In this document: positions 43,601 through 47,921 of the stretch, in pieces
Layout: every line of letters begins with the position of its first letter
Position numbering within the stretch: the stretch's first letter is position 1
Source: Roseomonas sp. KE2513
GTDB lineage: Bacteria; Pseudomonadota; Alphaproteobacteria; Acetobacterales; Acetobacteraceae
NCBI RefSeq assembly: GCF_016107305.1
Contig: NZ_RCVR01000037.1
Span: 1 to 47,921 of the forward strand
Length of the DNA: 47,921 nucleotides
Reading direction: 5' to 3'
Program-made: the position numbers and the translations under genes
Notes under the pieces: generated by a model
The model's database searches: none
The model's input: only the letters and a program-made list of their open reading frames with translations
Told to the model about the DNA's origin: nothing

Positions 43601-43619
43601 GGCCGGCGAAAGACCGGCC
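43601..43619 (+). terminator. Short hairpin after the CHAP gene
   Basis: Stem GGCCGG (43601-43606) with CCGGCC (43614-43619), loop CGAAAGA. No T-run beyond a weak CTTGT. It is a possible terminator between the CHAP gene and the HIG1 gene. Confidence 0.35.
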
Positions 43620-43727
43620 AAGTCTTGTGAAGGGGCGAGGAAAAGCAGTGAATCGAACCCCGGCATTCCCTCTTTGCGGGGCGCGCGGCGTTGCCGGGTG
43701 GGCGGTCATGCCCACATCCCAGCGGTC

Positions 43728-43922
43728 ATGATCACATTCCTCACCATCCTCGTCGCCCTCGGGATGCTCGCCACCCTGGGCACCCTCTTCTACGGCATGG
43801 TCGGCATGGCCCGAGGAAGCAGCGACTCCCACAAATCCAACGCCTTGATGCGCTGGCGCGTCACCCTGCAGGGCGTCACCCTCGCCCTTTTCGCCCTGCT
43901 CCTCTACCTCATGCGGGGCTGA
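43728..43922 (+). CDS. HIG1-domain small membrane protein (twin transmembrane)
   Basis: 64 residues from ATG 43728. It has two hydrophobic helices (LTILVALGMLATLGTLFYGM and LQGVTLALFALLLYLM) with the HIG1 loop SDSHKSNALMRWRV between. Bacterial HIG1 proteins are linked to cytochrome oxidase assembly or supercomplex stability; the mitochondrial relative Rcf1 does this. An annotation as 'twin transmembrane protein' is equivalent. No oxidase genes are adjacent. The stop at 43920-43922 is followed by 236 bases without recognisable features. Confidence 0.85.
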   Translation: MITFLTILVALGMLATLGTLFYGMVGMARGSSDSHKSNALMRWRVTLQGVTLALFALLLYLMRG

Positions 43923-44158
43923 GGGACGCCGGGCGAACCGTCAGCTGCCGCGTGGCGAGCAGCCAGCCACCGCCGGGCGCGTGGCTTGTCGCCGCCGGAG
44001 GCGGGCCGTATAGACCCGGCTGACTCCTGGCACGCGCGGCCCTGGCCGCGCCTTGCCCTGCCCACCTGTCCGGGGCCCGCCACGGTCCCGCAAGCGCACC
44101 GGCCCCGACCCTGGCCGCTGCCCAGCAGAGGATCGCCAACAATCATGAGAATCCGGGC

Positions 44159-44911
44159 ATGAAGCTCCTCGTCCCCGTCAAGCGGGTGGTGGACTACAAC
44201 GTGAAGGTCCGGGTTCGCCCGGACGGCACGGGCGTTGAGACCGCCAACGTGAAAATGTCGATGAACCCCTTCGACGAGATCGCCGTCGAGGAGGCCGTGC
44301 GGCTGAAGGAGAAGGGGGTGGCGACCGAGATCGTCGCCGTCTCCGTCGGCCCGACCCAGGCGCAGGAGCAGATCCGCACGGCACTCGCCATGGGCGCCGA
44401 CCGCGGCATCCTGGTCGAGGCCGAGGGCACGGTCGAGCCGATCGCGGTCGCCAAGATCCTGAAGGCGATCGTCGACAAGGAGGGCCCGCAGATGGTCATC
44501 CTCGGCAAGCAGGCCATCGACGACGACATGAATGCGACCGGCCAGATGCTGGCCGCCCTCCTCGGCTGGGGCCAGGGCACCTTCGCGAACAAGGTCGAGA
44601 TCGCCGACGGCAGCGCGAGCGTGACCCGCGAGGTGGACGGTGGCGTCGAGACGGTGAAGCTCACGCTTCCCGCCATCGTCACCACCGACCTCCGCCTGAA
44701 CGAGCCGCGCTATGCCAGCCTTCCGAACATCATGAAGGCCCGCAAGAAGCCGATCGAGACGGTCAAGCCCGCCGATCTCGGCGTGGACACGACGCCGCGC
44801 CTGAAGGTCATCAAGGTCGAGGAGCCGCCGAAGCGCCAGGCCGGCGTGAAGGTGGCCTCCGCCGCCGAGCTCGTCTCGAAGCTGCGCAACGAAGCGAAGG
44901 TGATCCCATGA
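44159..44911 (+). CDS. etfB: Electron transfer flavoprotein beta subunit
   Basis: 250 residues. It begins [17 protein letters not shown] and carries the AMP-binding and family signature around [28 protein letters not shown] (in part) and [19 protein letters not shown]. With EtfA it passes electrons from acyl-CoA and other dehydrogenases to ETF-ubiquinone oxidoreductase. It overlaps etfA by four bases (44908-44911). The length is standard. Confidence 0.95.
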   Translation: MKLLVPVKRVVDYNVKVRVRPDGTGVETANVKMSMNPFDEIAVEEAVRLKEKGVATEIVAVSVGPTQAQEQIRTALAMGADRGILVEAEGTVEPIAVAKILKAIVDKEGPQMVILGKQAIDDDMNATGQMLAALLGWGQGTFANKVEIADGSASVTREVDGGVETVKLTLPAIVTTDLRLNEPRYASLPNIMKARKKPIETVKPADLGVDTTPRLKVIKVEEPPKRQAGVKVASAAELVSKLRNEAKVIP

Positions 44912-45825
44912 CGGTCCTCGTCCTCGCCGACCACGACAACGCGGCGATCAACCAACCGACCCGCTCGGCGGTCGCCGCCGCCGGCAAGCTGGGCGATGTC
45001 CATCTGCTGGTGATCGGCCCCGAGGCCGTCGCCGGGGCCGGCGCGAAGATCGAGGGCGTGGCGAAGGTCCTGCACGCGCCTGCCGAGCACATGCTGGCCG
45101 AGCCCGCCGCCGCCCTGATCGCGAGCCTCGCGGAGGGCTACACCCACCTTCTCGCCCCGGGCTCGGCGCTCGGCAAGAACGTCATGCCGCGCGTCGCCGC
45201 CCTGCTCGACGTGCAGCCGATCAGCGACATCTCGGGCATCGTGGACGCCGATACCTTCGTGCGGCCGATCTATGCCGGCAACGCGCTGGCGACGGTCCAG
45301 TCGTCCGATGCGAAGAAGGTGCTGACGGTGCGCGCCGCCTCCTTCGACCCCGCGGCCCCCGAGGGCGGCAGCGCGGCCGTCGAGCCCGCCCAGGCGGCGG
45401 CCGATCCCGGCGTCTCCACCTTCGTGAACGCCGAGCTGGTGAAGAGTGAGCGGCCCGAGCTGACGGCGGCCCGCATCGTCGTCTCCGGTGGCCGCGCGAT
45501 CGGCTCGGCCGAGAACTTCAAGATCCTCGACGGCATCGCCGACAAGCTCGGCGCCGCCGTCGGCGCCTCGCGCGCCGCGGTCGATGCCGGCTACGCGCCG
45601 AACGACCAGCAGGTTGGCCAGACCGGCAAGATCGTGGCGCCCGAGCTCTACATCGCCTTCGGCATCTCGGGCGCGATCCAGCACCTCGCGGGCATGAAGG
45701 ACAGCAAGGTGATCGTTGCCGTCAACAAGGACGAGGAGGCGCCGATCTTCCAGGTGGCCGACTACGGCCTCGTCGGCGACATCTTCAAGATCATCCCGGA
45801 GATCGAGGCGGAGCTGTCGAAGTGA
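44908..45825 (+). CDS. etfA: Electron transfer flavoprotein alpha subunit
   Basis: 305 residues. The C-terminal FAD signature is clear: [19 protein letters not shown], then [17 protein letters not shown], as in other EtfA proteins. The N-terminal half ([20 protein letters not shown]) is the alpha/beta domain that pairs with EtfB. It overlaps the dehydrogenase gene downstream by four bases, so the three genes form one coupled operon for acyl-CoA oxidation electron flow. Confidence 0.95.
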   Translation: MTVLVLADHDNAAINQPTRSAVAAAGKLGDVHLLVIGPEAVAGAGAKIEGVAKVLHAPAEHMLAEPAAALIASLAEGYTHLLAPGSALGKNVMPRVAALLDVQPISDISGIVDADTFVRPIYAGNALATVQSSDAKKVLTVRAASFDPAAPEGGSAAVEPAQAAADPGVSTFVNAELVKSERPELTAARIVVSGGRAIGSAENFKILDGIADKLGAAVGASRAAVDAGYAPNDQQVGQTGKIVAPELYIAFGISGAIQHLAGMKDSKVIVAVNKDEEAPIFQVADYGLVGDIFKIIPEIEAELSK

Positions 45826-46712
45826 GCGACACGACGCCGACAATCGGATCCGTCGGCGTCATCGGCGCCGGTCAGATGGGCAACGGCATCGCGCATGTCG
45901 CGGCCCAGGCGGGCCTCACCGCCATCATGATCGACGTGAACCCGGAGGCGCTGGACAAGGCCCGCGCCACCATCGCGAAGAACATGGAGCGCCAGGTCTC
46001 CAAGGGAACGCTGGAGGCTTCGGCGCGCGACGCGGCGCTCGCCCGCATCTCCACCGGCACCGACATGGCGATGCTCGGCACCTGCGACATCGTCATCGAG
46101 GCGGCGACGGAGCGGGAGGAGGTCAAGAAGTCGATCTTCAGGTCCCTCTGCCCGCACCTGAAGGTGGAGGCGATCCTCGCCACCAACACCTCCTCAATTC
46201 CGATCACGCGGCTGGCGGCGGTGACGGACCGGCCGGCGCGCTTCATCGGCATGCACTTCATGAACCCGGTGCCGGTCATGAAGCTGGTGGAAATCATCCG
46301 CGGCATCGCGACCGACGATGCGACCTACCAGGCCGTCGATGCACTGGCGCTCAGGATGGGCAAGACCACCGCGACGAGCGAGGACTTTCCCGGTTTCATC
46401 GTCAACCGCATCCTGATGCCGATGATCAACGAGGCCGTCTACACGCTGCACGAGGGCGTGGGCGACGTGGCCTCGATCGACACCGGCATGAAGCTCGGCA
46501 CCAACCAGCCGATGGGTCCACTGGAACTGGCCGATTTCATCGGCCTCGATACCTGCCTCTCCATCATGCAGGTGCTGCACGAGGGGATGGGCGACAGCAA
46601 GTATCGCCCCTGTCCGTTGCTGGTGAAGCATGTCGAGGCCGGCTGGCTCGGCCGGAAGACGGGCCGCGGCTTCTACGACTACTCCGGCGAGAAGCCCCGC
46701 CCCACGCGCTGA
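45822..46712 (+). CDS. hbd: 3-hydroxyacyl-CoA (3-hydroxybutyryl-CoA) dehydrogenase
   Basis: 296 residues. The Rossmann NAD loop is [17 protein letters not shown] near residue 10. The catalytic and substrate motifs are [21 protein letters not shown] (catalytic His) and [11 protein letters not shown]; the C-terminal domain has [19 protein letters not shown]. It oxidises 3-hydroxyacyl-CoA to 3-oxoacyl-CoA, or the reverse. The single-domain length fits Hbd/PaaH2 rather than FadB. It overlaps etfA by four bases. Confidence 0.92.
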   Translation: MSDTTPTIGSVGVIGAGQMGNGIAHVAAQAGLTAIMIDVNPEALDKARATIAKNMERQVSKGTLEASARDAALARISTGTDMAMLGTCDIVIEAATEREEVKKSIFRSLCPHLKVEAILATNTSSIPITRLAAVTDRPARFIGMHFMNPVPVMKLVEIIRGIATDDATYQAVDALALRMGKTTATSEDFPGFIVNRILMPMINEAVYTLHEGVGDVASIDTGMKLGTNQPMGPLELADFIGLDTCLSIMQVLHEGMGDSKYRPCPLLVKHVEAGWLGRKTGRGFYDYSGEKPRPTR

Positions 46713-46717
46713 TACGA

Positions 46718-46732
46718 CCCGCTGAGAGCGGG
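46718..46732. terminator. Hairpin after the etf operon
   Basis: Stem CCCGCT (46718-46723) with AGCGGG (46727-46732), loop GAG. It lies between convergent genes, just after the dehydrogenase stop. Weak T-run, low to moderate support. Confidence 0.4.
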
Positions 46733-46738
46733 CCATCG

Positions 46739-46840
46739 CTACCGGCGGCGGATCCAGATCGTCAGCATCATCACGGCGACCATGATGATGACGCCGGTTC
46801 GGTTCTCGGCGATCCAGGCCAGCGCGGGGTCGAGCAGCAC
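46739..46840 (-). CDS. 33-residue membrane peptide ORF
   Basis: A GTG start at 46840 preceded by AGGGAGG at a five-base spacing, and a 33-residue frame to a TAG at 46739. The sequence begins MLLDPALAWIAENRTG and continues with a hydrophobic helix (VIIMVAVMMLTIWI) ending RRR, so it would be a single-pass peptide with a positive C-terminus. It was too short for ordinary ORF calling. No family is recognised. The strong ribosome site is the main evidence; translation is unproven. Confidence 0.45.
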   Translation of the reverse strand: MLLDPALAWIAENRTGVIIMVAVMMLTIWIRRR

Positions 46841-46916
46841 GGCGTCCTCCCTGCGGCAGGGGGCCGCGGGAAGGCTTTAGGGCCAGCGGAGCGAGGGGGC
46901 AAACGCGACCACGGCC

Positions 46917-47819
46917 TCATCCGACCTCCTCCTTCCGCAGGGCGGAGGCAAGCTGCAGGAAGCGCCTGAGCGCGGCCGAGGTGCCGGCGGCGCTGTAGAG
47001 GATGGCCAGGCCCGTCTCGGCCCCCGGCCCCGTCACGTCCAGCAATTCCACCCCATGGATGTTCACGCGCCGGAGGGAGGCCGGAACGAGGCTGACGCCG
47101 AAGCCGGCCGCCACCAAGCCCATGGCGCCGATCACGTCCGCCACCCGCGCGCTGATCCGCGGCGTGAAGCCTGCCCGCCGGCAAAGACTCCAGACGCTGT
47201 GCCCGAGGCCCAGCCCGTCGGGATCGCGCAGCACGATGAAGGCGAACTCCGCTAGATCGGCAGGGCTGATCGAGGTACCGAAGCGGGCGGCGACCGCCGA
47301 GGGCACGGCCGCGAGCAGCCGCCCGCCCTTGAAGGGCCGCGACCCGATGCCCCGCGGCAGCGGCCCGGCCGGCTCACGGACGATCGCCAGGTCCAGCCGC
47401 TGCTTCTGCAGACCGAGGAGCTGGTCGGCCACTACCGCCTCCTCCAGGTGCAGCTCGACATTCGGCACCTCCGCCCGGAAGCGGAACAGCAGCTCAGGCA
47501 GCGCCGGCTCCAGCATGGCGGTGCTGACATAGCCGATGTTGAGCGAGCTCGCCTCGCCCCGGCCCACGCGGCGCGCGACGGCGATGGCGTGCGCCTCCTG
47601 CTCCAGCGCCGTCCGCGCCTCGGGCAGAAGGGCGCTGCCCGCCTCGGTGAGGGCGATGCCCCTCCCGGCCCGGCGCACCAGCGGTACGCCGATCTCGGCC
47701 TCGAGCACGCGGAGCTGCTGCGTCAGGGCGGGCTGGCTCATCCCCAGCACCTCCGCCGCGCGGCCGACATGCAGCTCCTCGGCGACGGCAACGAAGTATC
47801 CGAGGCGGCGCGACGGCAT
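46917..47819 (-). CDS. LysR-family transcriptional regulator
   Basis: 300 residues from ATG 47819 (a TTG at 47825 is in frame). The winged helix (LGYFVAVAEELHVGRAAEVL, in part; MSQPALTQQLRVLEAEIG) is followed by a two-lobe effector domain (LNIGYVSTAMLEPALPELL, VSLVPASLRRV). The promoter holds a perfect ATAGG-N5-CCTAT palindrome (47829-47843) with the T-N11-A spacing of LysR boxes. A divergent target would lie beyond the right edge. The effector is unknown. Confidence 0.9.
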   Translation of the reverse strand: MPSRRLGYFVAVAEELHVGRAAEVLGMSQPALTQQLRVLEAEIGVPLVRRAGRGIALTEAGSALLPEARTALEQEAHAIAVARRVGRGEASSLNIGYVSTAMLEPALPELLFRFRAEVPNVELHLEEAVVADQLLGLQKQRLDLAIVREPAGPLPRGIGSRPFKGGRLLAAVPSAVAARFGTSISPADLAEFAFIVLRDPDGLGLGHSVWSLCRRAGFTPRISARVADVIGAMGLVAAGFGVSLVPASLRRVNIHGVELLDVTGPGAETGLAILYSAAGTSAALRRFLQLASALRKEEVG

Positions 47820-47828
47820 GACCAACCA

Positions 47829-47843
47829 ATAGGCTCAACCTAT
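47829..47843. promoter_or_regulatory. LysR-type T-N11-A box
   Basis: ATAGG, five bases, CCTAT: a perfect 15-bp inverted repeat with the T-N11-A geometry of LysR sites, nine bases upstream of the LysR start codon. It probably controls autorepression and a divergent gene off the edge. Confidence 0.55.
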
Positions 47844-47921
47844 GAATTCTGCCAGTTCGGCGCATTGATGGGCGTGGCGCGGCGGTGTGATCCTGCGGCG
47901 GATGGCGGATCCCGCCGCGAC

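Noticed and set aside
43650-43690. Sequence reminiscent of a tRNA T-arm on the minus strand (GGGGTTCGATTC)
   Set aside because: The bases flanking the loop do not pair as a T-stem, and no acceptor, D- or anticodon arm is found.
47868-47921. Possible start of a plus-strand gene at the right edge (ATG 47868)
   Set aside because: Only 18 codons are visible, with no ribosome site or recognisable sequence.

Overview
The window is very GC-rich, densely coded DNA from an alphaproteobacterium. The gene mix (three tripartite-tricarboxylate 'Bug' binding proteins, a molybdenum hydroxylase, metX-metW, an HPP-CBS protein, many catabolic transporters) suggests an environmental member of the Acetobacteraceae/Rhodospirillales, Roseomonas-like. 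That placement is an inference from content and codon use. I recognise no rRNA, tRNA, CRISPR array, insertion sequence or replication origin.

Layout. 0-3.4 kb: divergent cysG and cysI (sirohaem synthesis and the sirohaem enzyme) plus a tiny membrane protein. 3.4-7.3 kb: an SDR oxidoreductase, a baeRF-type eRF1-like protein paired with a RaiA/HPF-like protein, and a ketopantoate reductase-like enzyme. 7.4-10.3 kb: a degraded zone with a frameshifted, internally deleted sensor-kinase pseudogene, a Bug protein, and the 3' half of a TrpD2/YbiB-type gene. 10.4-18.7 kb: an eight-gene translationally coupled operon: SsuABC-type importer, an SdhA-like flavoprotein, a stand-alone [2Fe-2S] protein, and a three-subunit molybdenum hydroxylase. 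18.8-19.1 kb: copy 1 of a structured intergenic repeat. 19.1-22.1 kb: an NO/nitrite module (HPP-CBS protein, NsrR, flavohaemoglobin Hmp) with two NsrR-type operators between the divergent genes.

22.1-38 kb: catabolic and uptake genes. These are an Fbp-type ABC importer, an FAD oxidoreductase, a GntR/FCD regulator, a maleate-isomerase/arylmalonate-decarboxylase-like protein without the usual cysteines, two Bug proteins, an FAD monooxygenase, an isochorismatase-like hydrolase, an isocitrate-lyase/PEP-mutase-family lyase, an aconitase-type two-subunit hydro-lyase, and a LacI regulator. Four TTGTGCACAA-type palindromes flank the monooxygenase, hydrolase and Bug genes and suggest one local regulon. 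38-41 kb: metX-metW, two small conserved proteins, and copy 2 of the structured repeat. 41-43 kb: a BLUF photoreceptor coupled to a GGDEF-EAL protein. 43-47.9 kb: a CHAP lipoprotein, a HIG1 protein, etfBA with a 3-hydroxyacyl-CoA dehydrogenase, a 33-residue membrane ORF, and a LysR regulator with its own T-N11-A box.

The least explained items are the intergenic repeat, whose two copies keep the same hairpins with different paired bases, and the 10.4-18.7 kb importer plus redox operon, whose substrate cannot be read from sequence alone.
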